Both the position numbers and the translations under genes were made by a program. The notes below the pieces were generated by a model, which was given only the letters and a program-made list of their open reading frames with translations, made no database searches and was not told the origin of the DNA. This document shows positions 28,243 through 38,751 of a stretch of 64,000 nucleotides of DNA, in pieces; position 1 is the stretch's first letter; each line of letters opens with the position of its first letter. Source of the DNA: Vagococcus zengguangii (GTDB lineage: Bacteria > Bacillota > Bacilli > Lactobacillales > Vagococcaceae); contig NZ_CP039712.1 of NCBI RefSeq assembly GCF_005145005.1, positions 775,001-839,000 of the forward strand. The letters run 5' to 3'.

Positions 28243-29154
28243 ATGATCAACGAAAATTTTCAAATATTTTTATTAAAACATTTAAAAGGTGTGGGTAATA
28301 AAGGTTTACTAAAATTGCTTAATCATGTTATTTTAAAAGGGACAGCATTAACAGATTGTTCAAACCATGAACTAATATTTCTATTGAATGTACTACCCAA
28401 ATATCAACGTGTTTTTGAAAAAAGTATGCAATATATTGAAGAAAATCAAGAATTACTGTTTGAAAAATATATTGAAACCAATAGTGTGACTATTTTAGAT
28501 ACAGATTATCCTACGTTGCTTTTAGAAACTTATAATCCGCCAATTATGTTATTTTATAAAGGGAATCATAAGTTGTTACAAACCAACACGTTGGCGGTTG
28601 TCGGAACTCGAACGATGAGTGATTATGGTCAACAGGTGACTAATAAAATAGTTGCGGAATTAATTAACCAACAGTATACTATCGTAAGTGGGTTAGCAAT
28701 AGGAATTGACACGCTTGCTCATCAAGTAGCTATTAGCGCACATGGACAGACGATTGCTGTAGTGGCCCACGGTTTAGACCGGATTTATCCTAGAGAGAAT
28801 CGCGACCTGTTTCAAAAAATGGGCACAGAACAATTAATTATCTCTGAATATTTGGAAGGTACGCCACCCCAAAAACATCAATTTCCGATGAGAAATCGGA
28901 TTATAGCGGGTATCTCGCAAGGTGTTTGTGTGATGGAGGCCAAACGCCGTAGTGGCTCACTAATTACTGCACAGCAAGCATTAGAGAATAATAGAGAAGT
29001 TTTTGCTGTCCCAGGTTCAATTAGGTCAGTAACTTCTGAAGGTTGTCATGAATTGATTCAAAATGGGGCAAAATTAGTTAGCAGTGCGCAACATATAATA
29101 GAAGAAATTAATCAGTTTAAACAGCTAAATGTTGACAAACGTTTGACGAAATAA
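28243..29154 (+). CDS. dprA: DNA-processing protein DprA
   Basis: 303 residues. DprA protects incoming single-stranded DNA and loads RecA in natural transformation. The Rossmann-type domain is clear: AVVGTRTMSDYG (about 122-133), SGLAIGIDTLAH (about 151-162), HGLDRIYPRENRDL (about 175-188) and GSLITAQQALE. A shorter helical N-terminal part (1-90) precedes it. Gene order rnhB-dprA-topA is conserved in the group. Competence itself cannot be judged from this window. The ribosome binding site lies in a hairpin. Confidence 0.93.
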   Translation: MINENFQIFLLKHLKGVGNKGLLKLLNHVILKGTALTDCSNHELIFLLNVLPKYQRVFEKSMQYIEENQELLFEKYIETNSVTILDTDYPTLLLETYNPPIMLFYKGNHKLLQTNTLAVVGTRTMSDYGQQVTNKIVAELINQQYTIVSGLAIGIDTLAHQVAISAHGQTIAVVAHGLDRIYPRENRDLFQKMGTEQLIISEYLEGTPPQKHQFPMRNRIIAGISQGVCVMEAKRRSGSLITAQQALENNREVFAVPGSIRSVTSEGCHELIQNGAKLVSSAQHIIEEINQFKQLNVDKRLTK

Positions 29155-29208
29155 TAATATATGATACGATTTAAAAGTAGAATCGGTAAATAAAGGTGGT
29201 TAGTCGGC

Positions 29209-31287
29209 ATGGCATTTAAATATTTGGTGATTGTAGAGTCACCTGCAAAAGCAAAGACTATTGAAAAGTACTTAGGAAAGAATTACAAAGTGGTCGCAAG
29301 TGTCGGACACTTAAGAGATTTACCCAAAAGCCGAATGGCCATAGATTTTGATAACAATTATGAGCCAGAATACATCTCAATTAGAGGTAAAGGCCCAATT
29401 ATTAAAGAATTAAGAAAAAATGCAAAAAAAGCACAAAAAGTTTATCTCGCAAGTGACCCGGATAGAGAAGGGGAAGCCATTGCTTGGCATTTGGCTCATT
29501 TGTTAGATTTAGACTTAAACGATGAGAATCGCGTTGTCTTTAACGAAATCACAAAAGACGCAGTGAAAGCCGCATTTAAAGAACCACGTAAAATCAATTT
29601 AGATTTAGTTGACGCACAGCAAGCTCGTCGTATTTTAGATCGTATTGTGGGATACTCTATTAGTCCATTATTATGGAAAAAAGTTAAAAAAGGCTTGAGT
29701 GCTGGTCGTGTGCAATCGGTAACGTTAAAAATGATTATCGACCGTGAAAAAGAGATTAAGGCTTTTGTTCCGGAAGAATACTGGTCAATTACTGGAAACT
29801 TCTTAAAAGGGCGCAAAAAATTTAAAGCGGCTTTTTACGGAATCAATGACAAAAAAATGGATTTAAAGAACACTGAAGATGTTCAACAAGTGTTGAAAAA
29901 ACTTGACGGTGATCAATTTGAAATCACTGATATCGTCAAAAAAGAACGTAAACGTAATCCAGCAAAACCATTTACAACCAGTAGCTTGCAACAGGAAGCT
30001 GCTCGTAAAATTAATTTTAGAACGCGTAAAACCATGATGGTTGCGCAACAATTGTATGAAGGAATTCCGATTGGTAAAGAAGGCACAGTCGGGTTAATTA
30101 CCTACATGCGTACTGACTCAACGCGTTTATCTGATACAGTCAAAACAGAAGCTGCTAAATATATTACGGAAACTTATGGAGCCGAATTTTCAGCAGGTAT
30201 GAAAGCCGATGGTAAAAATAAATCCGGTTCTCAAGATGCCCATGAAGCGATTCGTCCATCAAGTATTTATCGTACGCCAGAATCATTAGCGAAATATTTA
30301 GACAAAGATCAAATGAAACTTTATAGCTTAATTTGGTCACGTACGGTGGCAAGTTTAATGACGCCAGCTGTTCTTGATACAATGCGTGTTAGCTTGAATC
30401 AAAATGGGGTTACTTTTGTCGCAAATGGCTCAAAAATTAAGTTTCCTGGCTTTATGAAAGTTTATATTGAAGGTAAAGATGATGGTAAAGAAGAAAAAGA
30501 AAATATTTTACCAGATTTAGCATTAGGCGAAATGGTGAAATCAGTTGATATTGAACCAAAACAACATTTCACGCAACCGCCAGCTCGTTATACCGAGGCA
30601 ACGTTAGTTAAAACTTTAGAAGAAAATGGAGTAGGTCGTCCATCAACTTATGCGCCAACACTAGAGACGATTCAACGCCGTTACTATGTGAAATTAGCAC
30701 AAAAACGTTTTGAACCAACGGAATTAGGGGAAATCGTTAATGACTTAACGGTTGAGTATTTCCCACAAATCGTTAACATGAAATTTACAGCTGAAATGGA
30801 AACAGAACTTGATAATGTCGCTTTAGCTAAAGAAAAATGGGTCGATGTGATCGATAGTTTCTATCAACCATTCAAAGTCGAGCTTGAAAAAGCCGAAGTT
30901 GAGATGGAAAAAGTTCAAATTAAAGATGAACCAGCTGGTTTTGATTGTGAATTATGTGGATCACCAATGGTCGTGAAACTTGGTCGTTTTGGTAAATTCT
31001 ATGCATGTAGCAATTTCCCGGAATGTCGTCATACTTTGGCAATCGTCAAAGAAATCGGCATGAAGTGTCCAACTTGTCATGAAGGTGAAGTGATTGAGCG
31101 TAAGACGAAGAAAAATCGTCTATTCTACGGCTGTAGTCGCTACCCAGAATGCGAATTCACGTCATGGGATAAACCAATTCCGAGAGATTGTCCAAAATGT
31201 AACCACTTCTTAGTGGAGAAAAAAGTTAAAGGCGGCAAACAAGTCATCTGTAGTCATTGTGACTATAAAGAGGAAATTCAAAAATAA
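29209..31287 (+). CDS. topA: DNA topoisomerase I
   Basis: 692 residues. It relaxes negative supercoils by cutting one strand. The TOPRIM domain starts with [17 protein letters not shown] and carries [13 protein letters not shown]; the active-site Tyr is in [13 protein letters not shown] (about 298). Three C-terminal zinc-ribbon repeats lie at about 580-690 ([40 protein letters not shown]). AAAGGTGG lies before the ATG. Confidence 0.97.
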   Translation: MAFKYLVIVESPAKAKTIEKYLGKNYKVVASVGHLRDLPKSRMAIDFDNNYEPEYISIRGKGPIIKELRKNAKKAQKVYLASDPDREGEAIAWHLAHLLDLDLNDENRVVFNEITKDAVKAAFKEPRKINLDLVDAQQARRILDRIVGYSISPLLWKKVKKGLSAGRVQSVTLKMIIDREKEIKAFVPEEYWSITGNFLKGRKKFKAAFYGINDKKMDLKNTEDVQQVLKKLDGDQFEITDIVKKERKRNPAKPFTTSSLQQEAARKINFRTRKTMMVAQQLYEGIPIGKEGTVGLITYMRTDSTRLSDTVKTEAAKYITETYGAEFSAGMKADGKNKSGSQDAHEAIRPSSIYRTPESLAKYLDKDQMKLYSLIWSRTVASLMTPAVLDTMRVSLNQNGVTFVANGSKIKFPGFMKVYIEGKDDGKEEKENILPDLALGEMVKSVDIEPKQHFTQPPARYTEATLVKTLEENGVGRPSTYAPTLETIQRRYYVKLAQKRFEPTELGEIVNDLTVEYFPQIVNMKFTAEMETELDNVALAKEKWVDVIDSFYQPFKVELEKAEVEMEKVQIKDEPAGFDCELCGSPMVVKLGRFGKFYACSNFPECRHTLAIVKEIGMKCPTCHEGEVIERKTKKNRLFYGCSRYPECEFTSWDKPIPRDCPKCNHFLVEKKVKGGKQVICSHCDYKEEIQK

Positions 31288-31302
31288 TTATCGAGGTGGA
31301 AT

Positions 31303-32598
31303 ATGGAACCTGTTGTTACAATCATTGGTGCCGGCTTGGCCGGTAGTGAAGCCGCTTGGCAAGTTGCTCAAGCTGGCGTTAAAGTACATTTATATGAAAT
31401 GAAAAAAGAGAAAAAAACGCCTGCACAGTCTACTGATAAATTTGCAGAATTAGTCTGCTCAAACTCTTTACGTGGCCGTAGCATTACCAATGCAGTTGGC
31501 TTATTAAAAGAAGAAATGCGTCATTTTGATTCATTGATTATGCAAGCGGCCGATGCAACTGAAGTACCAGCAGGTGGCGCTTTAGCAGTTGACCGTAACT
31601 TATTTGCGGACTATATTACAGATAAAATTAGAAATCATCCAAACATTACGGTTTTTGATGAAGAAGTGGCACATATTCCAGCTGAAGGTGTGACAATCGT
31701 TGCGACTGGTCCGTTAACTTCTGATACGTTAGCGGCTGATATTGCGAAGTTTACTAAATCAGAAGGTTTATATTTCTATGATGCGGCGGCGCCAATTATC
31801 GAGAAATCTTCTATCAATATGGATAAAGTTTATTTGAAATCTCGTTATGATAAAGGTGAAGCGGCATACTTAAATTGTCCGATGAACAAAGAAGAATTTT
31901 ATGCTTTCCGTGAAGCGTTAGTAAATGCTGAAGCAGCACCACTAAATAGTTTTGAAGATATGAAAGTGTTTGAAGGCTGTATGCCAATTGAAGTCATGGC
32001 GGAACGTGGCGAAAAAACGATGTTATTTGGACCAATGAAGCCAGTTGGTCTAGAAGACCCTAAAACGGGTAAACGTCCGTATGCGGTTGTCCAATTACGT
32101 CAAGATAACGCAGCGGGCTCGTTATACAATATTGTTGGTTTCCAAACACATTTGAAGTGGGGCGAACAAAAACGTATCATTCAAATGATTCCAGGTTTAG
32201 AAAATGCTGAAATCGTCCGTTACGGGGTAATGCACCGGAATACCTTTATGAATTCACCAAAAATCATGCAACCAACTTACCAAACGCGTGAACGTGAAGA
32301 TTTATTCTTTGCGGGTCAAATGACTGGTGTAGAAGGTTATGTTGAAAGTGCGGCGAGTGGTTTATTAGCAGGTATTAATGCAGCCAAATTAATAAAAGAA
32401 GAAGCGCCAATTATTTTACCGCGTGAAACAGCGATTGGTGCCATGGCGTACTATATTACGCACGCTGAAGGCAAACATTTCCAACCAATGAATGTTAACT
32501 TCGGAATTATTGCTCCACTAGAAGAAAGAATTCGCGATAAAAAAGAACGTTATACAGCAATTGCTGAACGTGCTTTAGCGATTATTGAGAAAATTTAA
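31303..32598 (+). CDS. trmFO: methylenetetrahydrofolate-tRNA-(uracil-5-)-methyltransferase TrmFO
   Basis: 431 residues. It is a folate- and FAD-dependent enzyme that makes m5U54 in tRNA. The FAD-binding [11 protein letters not shown] (9-19), [20 protein letters not shown] (about 49-68) and the C-terminal [17 protein letters not shown] are specific to TrmFO rather than MnmG. It lies 15 nt after topA and its terminator ends this transcription unit. Confidence 0.96.
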   Translation: MEPVVTIIGAGLAGSEAAWQVAQAGVKVHLYEMKKEKKTPAQSTDKFAELVCSNSLRGRSITNAVGLLKEEMRHFDSLIMQAADATEVPAGGALAVDRNLFADYITDKIRNHPNITVFDEEVAHIPAEGVTIVATGPLTSDTLAADIAKFTKSEGLYFYDAAAPIIEKSSINMDKVYLKSRYDKGEAAYLNCPMNKEEFYAFREALVNAEAAPLNSFEDMKVFEGCMPIEVMAERGEKTMLFGPMKPVGLEDPKTGKRPYAVVQLRQDNAAGSLYNIVGFQTHLKWGEQKRIIQMIPGLENAEIVRYGVMHRNTFMNSPKIMQPTYQTREREDLFFAGQMTGVEGYVESAASGLLAGINAAKLIKEEAPIILPRETAIGAMAYYITHAEGKHFQPMNVNFGIIAPLEERIRDKKERYTAIAERALAIIEKI

Positions 32599-32611
32599 GT
32601 TAGATAAAGTG

Positions 32612-32643
32612 AAGGACCTGCGAGAAAATTGTAGGTCCTTTTT
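32612..32643 (+). terminator. intrinsic terminator after trmFO
   Basis: AAGGACCT (32612-32619) pairs with AGGTCCTT (32633-32640), followed by T residues. Confidence 0.88.
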
Positions 32644-32910
32644 GTGCTTTTATATCGACGTAGTAAGTTGATGTCACTAGTTGGGTTGAATTATCGTCAT
32701 TGTACTCATATCACTCGAAAGTTAATCGCGCCTTCCTGCGCCTTTATTAACGGGCTTTCGATGGCAGATTTTTGGACAATATGAAGTCATTTCTTGCATA
32801 TTGCTCAAAATCCATACGTTCTCTCCAGCACTTTTTTATAATATTTTATTAATTAATGCTTTAGGCTGATTGTCATGGGAAAATTCTTATGATAAGGTTA
32901 TCAAGTAAGG
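32644..32910. other. structured intergenic element upstream of xerC, possible dispersed repeat
   Basis: About 270 nt without a normal gene. Two inverted repeats are visible: TCGAAAG/CTTTCGA (32715-32721 and 32755-32761), with nested TTAAT/ATTAA and GCGC/GCGC, and CAATATG/CATATTG (32777-32800 region). The nested GC-rich core stands out from its AT-rich surroundings. On the minus strand a 22-codon frame ends in the first hairpin. It may be a dispersed intergenic repeat, a small RNA, or the remains of a lost gene. Confidence 0.45.
32747..32815 (-). CDS. possible 22-residue peptide or gene fragment
   Basis: Minus-strand frame starting MDFEQYARND and ending PSKAR, with GGAGAG 5 nt before the ATG (32821-32826). 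The stop codon lies inside the TCGAAAG hairpin. No known family is recognised. It could be translated, a remnant of a longer gene, or chance. Confidence 0.25.
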   Translation of the reverse strand: MDFEQYARNDFILSKNLPSKAR

Positions 32911-32922
32911 GTGGTAATAGTG

Positions 32923-33819
32923 ATGAAAGAATCATGGTTGGTGAGTTTTTTGACGTATTTAATCGTTGAACGACATTTTTCGGAACATACGAAGACGGCG
33001 TATCACGATGATATTCAAGATTATTTAGACTTTTTAGTAGAAACAGGTGAAGCCGACTTTTTACAAGTGACACCACAAGATGTGAGAATTTATCTGTCGT
33101 ATTTGTATGATAAAGGCTATAGTCGGACGTCGATTAGCCGTAAAATTTCAAGTTTGCGTTCCTTCTACAATTTTTTGTTGCAACAAGAGCAATTAAGTGA
33201 GAATCCTTTTTCTTATGTGCAAATGAAAAAAGGGCAATTACGTTTGCCACGTTTTTTATTTGAAAAAGAGATGGATGTGCTCTTTGAAACAGCAAAAGGT
33301 GAGGGACCACTGGATTATCGTAATTTAGCGATTTTAGAATTAATGTATGGCACAGGGATTCGTGTGAGTGAGTGTGCAGGAGCTAAGCTGAGTGACATTG
33401 ATTTTAATTTAGGTGTGATACTAGTTCGTGGTAAAGGGAATAAAGAACGCTATGTGCCGTTTGGCTCGTATGCGGCCGACGCTTTAGTTGACTACATTGA
33501 GAACGCTCGCAATGAATTAATGACCAAGTACGACAAGACACATGAGGCGTTGTTTGTGAATCACTACGGCGATCCAATTACGCCAAAAGGGATTGAATAT
33601 ATCTTGAAACAGTTAATAAAAAAGAGTTCGTTAACAACCGATATTCATCCGCATATGTTGCGACATACGTTTGCAACCCACCTACTTAATAACGGGGCGG
33701 ATATGAGAACTGTCCAAGAATTGTTAGGTCATGTGAGTTTGTCTTCAACGCAAATTTATACACATGTCACTAAAGAAAATTTACAAAAGAGTTATCGTAA
33801 TTTCCACCCACGCGCGTAA
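32923..33819 (+). CDS. xerC: tyrosine recombinase XerC (CodV)
   Basis: 298 residues. With a partner recombinase it resolves chromosome dimers at dif. The N-terminal SAM-like domain is followed by the catalytic domain with the Arg in GTGIRVSEC (about 150), the HMLRHTFATHLL box, GHVSLSSTQIYTHV with the second His and the catalytic Tyr near residue 285. I choose the ATG at 32923, after AAGGGTGG. The order trmFO-xerC-hslV-hslU matches the codV operon of Bacilli, so this is the housekeeping enzyme rather than a phage integrase. Confidence 0.94.
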   Translation: MKESWLVSFLTYLIVERHFSEHTKTAYHDDIQDYLDFLVETGEADFLQVTPQDVRIYLSYLYDKGYSRTSISRKISSLRSFYNFLLQQEQLSENPFSYVQMKKGQLRLPRFLFEKEMDVLFETAKGEGPLDYRNLAILELMYGTGIRVSECAGAKLSDIDFNLGVILVRGKGNKERYVPFGSYAADALVDYIENARNELMTKYDKTHEALFVNHYGDPITPKGIEYILKQLIKKSSLTTDIHPHMLRHTFATHLLNNGADMRTVQELLGHVSLSSTQIYTHVTKENLQKSYRNFHPRA

Positions 33820-33867
33820 TTTTATTGTGTTGGGCAGGAAGAGCTAACTGTTAAAGGAGATAGTAAA

Positions 33868-34416
33868 ATGGGATTAACAACATTTCATAGCACAACCATT
33901 TGTGCAGTCGAAAAAGACGGAAAATTTGCGATGGCAGGAGATGGCCAAGTGACAATGGGTGAGTCAGTTGTCATGAAAGGTACTGCGAAAAAAGTTCGTA
34001 AAATATATAATGATCAAGTGGTCGTTGGCTTCGCAGGAAGCGTAGCGGACGCCTTTAATTTAGAAAATAAATTTGAAGCAAAATTACATGAATTTAAAGG
34101 GAATTTAACCCGTGCTGCAGTTGAATTAGCAATGGAGTGGCGCAGTGATAAAATGATGCAAAAACTTGAAGCCTTACTAATCGTGATGAATGATAAAGAA
34201 ATGTTAATGGTTTCTGGTACTGGTGAAGTAATTGCCCCTGATGACGGTATTTTAGCCATTGGTTCAGGTGGTAACTACGCGTTATCAGCAGCACGTGCCT
34301 TAAAACGTGATGGTCGTGAAGATTTAACAGCTGCCGAAATTGCTAAAGCGGCGTTAACCGTAGCAGGAGACATCTGTGTTTATACTAACCACAATATTAT
34401 TGTAGAAGAGTTGTAA
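33868..34416 (+). CDS. hslV: ATP-dependent protease peptidase subunit HslV (ClpQ)
   Basis: 182 residues. It forms the peptidase rings of the HslUV protease. The start [14 protein letters not shown], with [22 protein letters not shown] and [24 protein letters not shown], is characteristic. HslV uses an N-terminal Thr (Ser in B. subtilis ClpQ). Here several Thr residues lie close to the start and either limited processing or the TTI segment could supply it. hslU follows after 13 nt. Confidence 0.95.
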   Translation: MGLTTFHSTTICAVEKDGKFAMAGDGQVTMGESVVMKGTAKKVRKIYNDQVVVGFAGSVADAFNLENKFEAKLHEFKGNLTRAAVELAMEWRSDKMMQKLEALLIVMNDKEMLMVSGTGEVIAPDDGILAIGSGGNYALSAARALKRDGREDLTAAEIAKAALTVAGDICVYTNHNIIVEEL

Positions 34417-34429
34417 AGGATTGATAATA

Positions 34430-35836
34430 ATGGAAAACATGAATAAAACCCCAAGACAAATTGTGTCAGAATTGGATCAATACATTATTGGTCAACATAA
34501 TGCAAAAAAATCAGTTGCGATTGCCTTAAGAAATCGTTATCGTCGTATGCAATTAGACGAAGAGATGCAAAGAGAAGTGACGCCTAAAAACATTTTAATG
34601 ATTGGGCCAACTGGTGTCGGTAAAACGGAAATTGCTCGTCGCTTAGCTAAAACCGTTAAAGCACCGTTTGTAAAAGTCGAAGCAACAAAATTCACCGAAG
34701 TTGGTTATGTTGGTCGTGACGTAGAATCAATGGTTCGTGATCTTGTCGAAGCAAGTATTCGCATTGTCCAAGAGCAAAAACATAGCGAAGTCTACGCTGA
34801 TGCTAAAAAATTGGCGGAAGATCGTTTAGTAAAATTATTGGTTCCTGGTATCAAAAAGGAACAAAAACAATCACGTAACCAAATGGATATGATGATGCAA
34901 ATGATGAATGCGATGCAAAATATGACGGGTTCTGAAGAGGAAACGGAAGAAGTAACGGATAATATTAAAGCAAATCGTGTGACAGTCAAGGATCAATTAC
35001 AAAAAGGCTTATTAGATAATCGTGAAATTACAATTGAAATCGATGAACCTAAAGTCCAAATGCCGATGAACAATCCTGGTTTAGAGCAAATGGGGATCGA
35101 TTTAGGTGACACCTTAAGTGCCTTAACACCAAAGAAAAAAATTAAACGCACATTAACCGTCAAAGAAGCGCGTGAGATTTTAATTCAAGAAGAGTCAGAA
35201 AAATTAGTCAATAAAGCGGACATTCACAGCGAAGCCATTAAAGTTGCTGAAAATAGTGGCATTATTTTCATTGATGAGTTCGATAAAATCACCTCAAAAT
35301 CTGATACTAATGGTCAAGTCTCGCGTGAAGGTGTGCAACGTGATATTTTACCAATCGTTGAAGGGTCACAAGTAACAACTAAATACGGGCCAATCAACAC
35401 GGATCACATTTTGTTTATTGCTTCAGGAGCCTTCCATCTAAGCAAACCAAGTGATTTAATTCCTGAATTACAAGGTCGTTTCCCGATTCGCGTCGAATTA
35501 GATGACTTAACGAAAGAAGACTTCGTACGTATTTTAACCGAACCTGAAAATGCTTTAGTGAAGCAGTATATTGCGTTATTAGGAACTGAAAATGTAAAAG
35601 TAACGTTCTCGAAAGAAGCTATTGAAGAAATTGCTGAGATTGCCTATAAAGTTAACGAAGAAACCGATAATATTGGGGCCCGTCGTTTACACACTATTTT
35701 AGAAAAATTATTGGAAGATTTACTGTTTGAAGCAGCTGAAATGCAAATGGGCGAGATTATGATTACACAACAATATGTCAATGAAAAACTAGGCGATATT
35801 GTCCAAAACCAAGATTTATCTCGTTTTATTTTGTAA
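34430..35836 (+). CDS. hslU: ATP-dependent protease ATPase subunit HslU (ClpY)
   Basis: 468 residues. It unfolds substrates and passes them to HslV. The AAA+ motifs are intact: Walker [16 protein letters not shown] (about 58-72), Walker [11 protein letters not shown] (about 280-289) and the sensor region with [13 protein letters not shown] Met/Gln-rich intermediate domain (about 140-200) is typical. I choose the ATG at 34430, about 10 nt after AAAGGA. In Bacillus and enterococci codY follows this gene; here an aldose epimerase does. Confidence 0.95.
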   Translation: MENMNKTPRQIVSELDQYIIGQHNAKKSVAIALRNRYRRMQLDEEMQREVTPKNILMIGPTGVGKTEIARRLAKTVKAPFVKVEATKFTEVGYVGRDVESMVRDLVEASIRIVQEQKHSEVYADAKKLAEDRLVKLLVPGIKKEQKQSRNQMDMMMQMMNAMQNMTGSEEETEEVTDNIKANRVTVKDQLQKGLLDNREITIEIDEPKVQMPMNNPGLEQMGIDLGDTLSALTPKKKIKRTLTVKEAREILIQEESEKLVNKADIHSEAIKVAENSGIIFIDEFDKITSKSDTNGQVSREGVQRDILPIVEGSQVTTKYGPINTDHILFIASGAFHLSKPSDLIPELQGRFPIRVELDDLTKEDFVRILTEPENALVKQYIALLGTENVKVTFSKEAIEEIAEIAYKVNEETDNIGARRLHTILEKLLEDLLFEAAEMQMGEIMITQQYVNEKLGDIVQNQDLSRFIL

Positions 35837-35870
35837 AAAATTTGTGAATAAGATGAAAGAGGGCAACGAG

Positions 35871-36746
35871 ATGTTTACCTTAAAAAATGATCTAGTAACA
35901 GCTTGCTTTAAGGCGCAAGGCGCTGAGTTAACGAGCTTACAATTAAATGACGGAGAAGTGGAATTTTTATGGCAAGGAGATCCTGAATTTTGGGGGCGTC
36001 AAGCACCGGTGTTATTTCCATTTGTTGGTCGTTTAAAAGACGATACGTACCGTTTTGAAGGTGAAGATTATCACTTGCCTCAACACGGGTTTGCTCGTGA
36101 TCAAGTGTTTGAGATGGTTCAGCAAACAGATGACAGCGTGACGTTTTCACTAAAGAGTTCAGAAACGACTAAAGCTAACTATCCATTTGATTTTGAATTA
36201 CAAATTGTTTATCGTCTAGTTGGGTCGGCATTAACGACAACTTATCGCGTACACAATACTGGCGAATACACGATGTATTATTCAGTTGGTGGTCATCCGG
36301 CTTTTAATGTACCAATCAACGGCCAAGGAACCTTTGAAGACTATAATTTAACGGTTAAGTTTTCAGATGAGAGCTTATTTTTACCTTTAGCGGGTCCAAA
36401 TATTGCGGTGGATAAAAAAGAGGTAGTTGAGCCTCATTTTACGGTGCCGTTATTACGAGAAGTATTTAAAGGTGACGCGTTGGTTTATGCCACACCATTG
36501 AATCAGCAAGAAATTATCTTAAGCTCTGAAAAAACACCGCACCGTTTAAGTGTTAGTTATGAAAAGCTACCGTATGTCGGCTTATGGAGTCCTTACCCAA
36601 AAGAAGCGCCGTTTGTTTGTATCGAACCATGGTTAGGAATTGCCGATACAACAGACGCTACTGGCGAATTGACAGAAAAATTAGGCATTCAACGTCTAGC
36701 AAGTCATCAAGTTGCAGAAAGCAGCTACACTATCACAATCAAATAA
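35871..36746 (+). CDS. aldose 1-epimerase family protein (LacX-like)
   Basis: 291 residues. The galactose-mutarotase fold is shown by VLFPFVGRLKDD (about 44-55), the LPQHGFARDQ His (about 67), YSVGGHPAFNVP (about 139-150) and a C-terminal CIEPWLGIADT. It resembles LacX-type proteins of lactic acid bacteria, which interconvert anomers of sugars or sugar phosphates; the substrate is not determined. Start: the ATG at 35871 follows AAAGAGGG. It occupies the place where codY is usually found. Confidence 0.85.
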   Translation: MFTLKNDLVTACFKAQGAELTSLQLNDGEVEFLWQGDPEFWGRQAPVLFPFVGRLKDDTYRFEGEDYHLPQHGFARDQVFEMVQQTDDSVTFSLKSSETTKANYPFDFELQIVYRLVGSALTTTYRVHNTGEYTMYYSVGGHPAFNVPINGQGTFEDYNLTVKFSDESLFLPLAGPNIAVDKKEVVEPHFTVPLLREVFKGDALVYATPLNQQEIILSSEKTPHRLSVSYEKLPYVGLWSPYPKEAPFVCIEPWLGIADTTDATGELTEKLGIQRLASHQVAESSYTITIK

Positions 36747-36803
36747 AAAACGCAACTTTTCACTTCCTAATCAAGGAAGATGAAAGGTTGCGTTTATTTT
36801 TTC
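36747..36803. terminator. bidirectional intrinsic terminator between the epimerase gene and plsY
   Basis: AAACGCAACTTTTCA pairs with TGAAAGGTTGCGTTT, with A-rich and T-rich flanks. It is shared by the convergent genes; its 3' part covers the last bases of plsY. Confidence 0.9.
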
Positions 36804-37417
36804 TTATTAAGTCCAAATGGCACCTTATTTTCTGTGCCGTTTTTAATGCGAACAATATTATCTTTATGACGATAAAAGATAAAACAGCTGACCGCTGCTG
36901 CGACAAGCGTTAAAACCCAATTGAATTCGGGTAAAATTGTCGGCCAAATATAGGGTAAGATAATGGTTGAAATCGTCACGACCACCGCAGCAATCATACT
37001 AGATAAGCTAACCATGCTTGTAATCAATAAACAAATCACAAAAATCGACGCTGCATAAACAAAAAATAATGGTGAATAAGCGAGTAACATCCCTGCGCTA
37101 GTAGCCACTGCTTTCCCGCCTTTAAATTTAGCAAAAATAGGAAAAGTGTGTCCAATAATGGCAGCAATTCCGCCCCATAAAATTGGCATATCTGAATGGA
37201 AAAGTAAAGGCAAGCTAGTGGCTAAAGTGCCTTTTAACACATCGGCTAGTAACACCACGATGCCGGCTTTTTTTCCTAGAACTCTAAAGGTATTCGTCGT
37301 GCCGGTATTCCCACTACCGTAATTACAAATGTCTTTTTGATAAAACAGCTTGCCAATCCAGACACCTGAAGGGATCGAACCTAACAGATAGGCAAGTAAT
37401 AAAATAATGATATTCAT
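36794..37417 (-). CDS. plsY: acyl-phosphate:glycerol-3-phosphate acyltransferase
   Basis: 207 residues, six hydrophobic helices. It makes 1-acylglycerol 3-phosphate from acyl-phosphate, the first step of phospholipid synthesis. The three family motifs are visible: [11 protein letters not shown] (about 13-23), [19 protein letters not shown] (about 34-52) and the GGKAVATS glycine-rich motif (about 99-106). A GAGGAGAG site precedes the ATG (minus strand). It is divergent from alr. Confidence 0.95.
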   Translation of the reverse strand: MNIIILLLAYLLGSIPSGVWIGKLFYQKDICNYGSGNTGTTNTFRVLGKKAGIVVLLADVLKGTLATSLPLLFHSDMPILWGGIAAIIGHTFPIFAKFKGGKAVATSAGMLLAYSPLFFVYAASIFVICLLITSMVSLSSMIAAVVVTISTIILPYIWPTILPEFNWVLTLVAAAVSCFIFYRHKDNIVRIKNGTENKVPFGLNKKK

Positions 37418-37559
37418 CGTTCTCTCCTCGTTTCGTTGTGGGTTTATTTTACCATGGATTAATAGTCTTCACAAATGTTGTTTCATAATTATTTATGGTA
37501 AAATAGACAGGCGAATATAAAAACGTTAAATTATTTAGAAATCGAAGGTGTTTGAGATT

Positions 37560-38678
37560 ATGGTAACGAGTTGGAATCGCCCTACCACATTAACAGTTAA
37601 TAAGAAAGCTATTCAATTTAATATAGAACAGGAATTGAAACGGTTGCAACCAGGACAAGAAGTTTTTGCAGTTGTTAAAGCAAACGGTTATGGCCACGGT
37701 GCCATTGAAATTGCAAAGTTAGCTCTAGAAGAAGGCGTTAGTGGCTTTTGTGTGTCTAATATTGATGAAGCGATTGAATTACGCGAAGCGGGGATTTTAC
37801 TTCCAATTTTAATTTTAGGGGTCATAACACCAAGCTTAGCGCCATTAGCTCAACAATATGATTTGACAGTTGCTGTGGCTTCCAAAGAGTGGTTGACTGA
37901 GGTGATAGCAAATGATGAGCTAGACACAATAAGAGCGCCATTAAAGCTTCATCTAAAAATTGATACGGGAATGCACCGAATTGGTTTTTATGATGTTGAA
38001 GATTTTGTGACGAGTGTCGAATTAGTCGAGTCGCAACCACGATTAATTTATGAAGGGGTATTTACGCATTTTGCGACAGCCGATGAAGCTGATGATACTT
38101 ACTTTAGTCAACAGGCACAATGTTTTAATCAATTTATTGAAAAAAGTCCTGTCAAACCTAAATATATTCATTGCGCCAATAGTGCAACGGCTTTTTGGCA
38201 CCAAGCGTGTCCGTCGAATATTATTCGTTTAGGAATCGGGCTTTATGGCTTAAATCCTTCAGGTAAAGCCTTAGATATGCCGTTTGAACTACAACCCGCA
38301 GCGAGTCTAACGACTGAGCTAGTTTTCGTTAAAGAATTACAAGCAGGAGATAAAGTAAGTTATGGTGCTACCTACGAGGCAAAAAGTAATGAATGGTTAG
38401 GCACTTTGCCAATTGGTTATGCTGATGGGTGGAATCGTCATCTACAAGGTTTCAAGGTCTTAGTCGATGGTCAGTTTTGTGAAATAGTTGGTCGTGTTTG
38501 TATGGATCAGTGTATGATTCGTTTACCAAAACATTATCCAGTTGGAACACCTGTGACGTTAATCGGTGAAAATAGTGGTCAAGTCATCACAGCTGATGAT
38601 GTTGCTGAGCATTTACAAACTATTTCATATGAGGTGTTATGTGACATCGGTGCACGTATTCCAAGACGTTACGTCTAA
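37560..38678 (+). CDS. alr: alanine racemase
   Basis: 372 residues. It interconverts L- and D-alanine with pyridoxal phosphate, for cell-wall D-Ala. The PLP lysine is K40 in VVKANGYGHGA; the second catalytic residue is the Tyr in SYGATY (about 266). Other typical segments are LKIDTGMHRIGF and GRVCMDQCMI. I choose the ATG at 37560, with GAAGGTG about 9 nt upstream. An extended -10 TGG-TAAAAT near 37496-37504 may be its promoter. Confidence 0.95.
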   Translation: MVTSWNRPTTLTVNKKAIQFNIEQELKRLQPGQEVFAVVKANGYGHGAIEIAKLALEEGVSGFCVSNIDEAIELREAGILLPILILGVITPSLAPLAQQYDLTVAVASKEWLTEVIANDELDTIRAPLKLHLKIDTGMHRIGFYDVEDFVTSVELVESQPRLIYEGVFTHFATADEADDTYFSQQAQCFNQFIEKSPVKPKYIHCANSATAFWHQACPSNIIRLGIGLYGLNPSGKALDMPFELQPAASLTTELVFVKELQAGDKVSYGATYEAKSNEWLGTLPIGYADGWNRHLQGFKVLVDGQFCEIVGRVCMDQCMIRLPKHYPVGTPVTLIGENSGQVITADDVAEHLQTISYEVLCDIGARIPRRYV

Positions 38679-38687
38679 GCCAATCAA

Positions 38688-38716
38688 TTGCACGACAGTT
38701 TTATTTCTTATAAAAT
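38688..38716 (+). promoter_or_regulatory. predicted promoter of cysK
   Basis: TTGCAC (38688-38693) and TAAAAT (38711-38716) are separated by 17 nt, 33 nt before the AGGAGG of cysK. Confidence 0.5.
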
Positions 38717-38751
38717 GAGCGTATCACTAATTAAACTGTAGGAGGTTTATG

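Noticed and set aside
32923-33819. Tyrosine recombinase as sign of a prophage or integrative element
   Set aside because: Gene order trmFO-xerC-hslV-hslU and the sequence identify the housekeeping XerC/CodV; no other phage genes or attachment repeats are near.
36584-36913. Plus-strand frame across the epimerase end, the terminator and plsY
   Set aside because: It spans a bidirectional terminator and two real genes and has no ribosome binding site.
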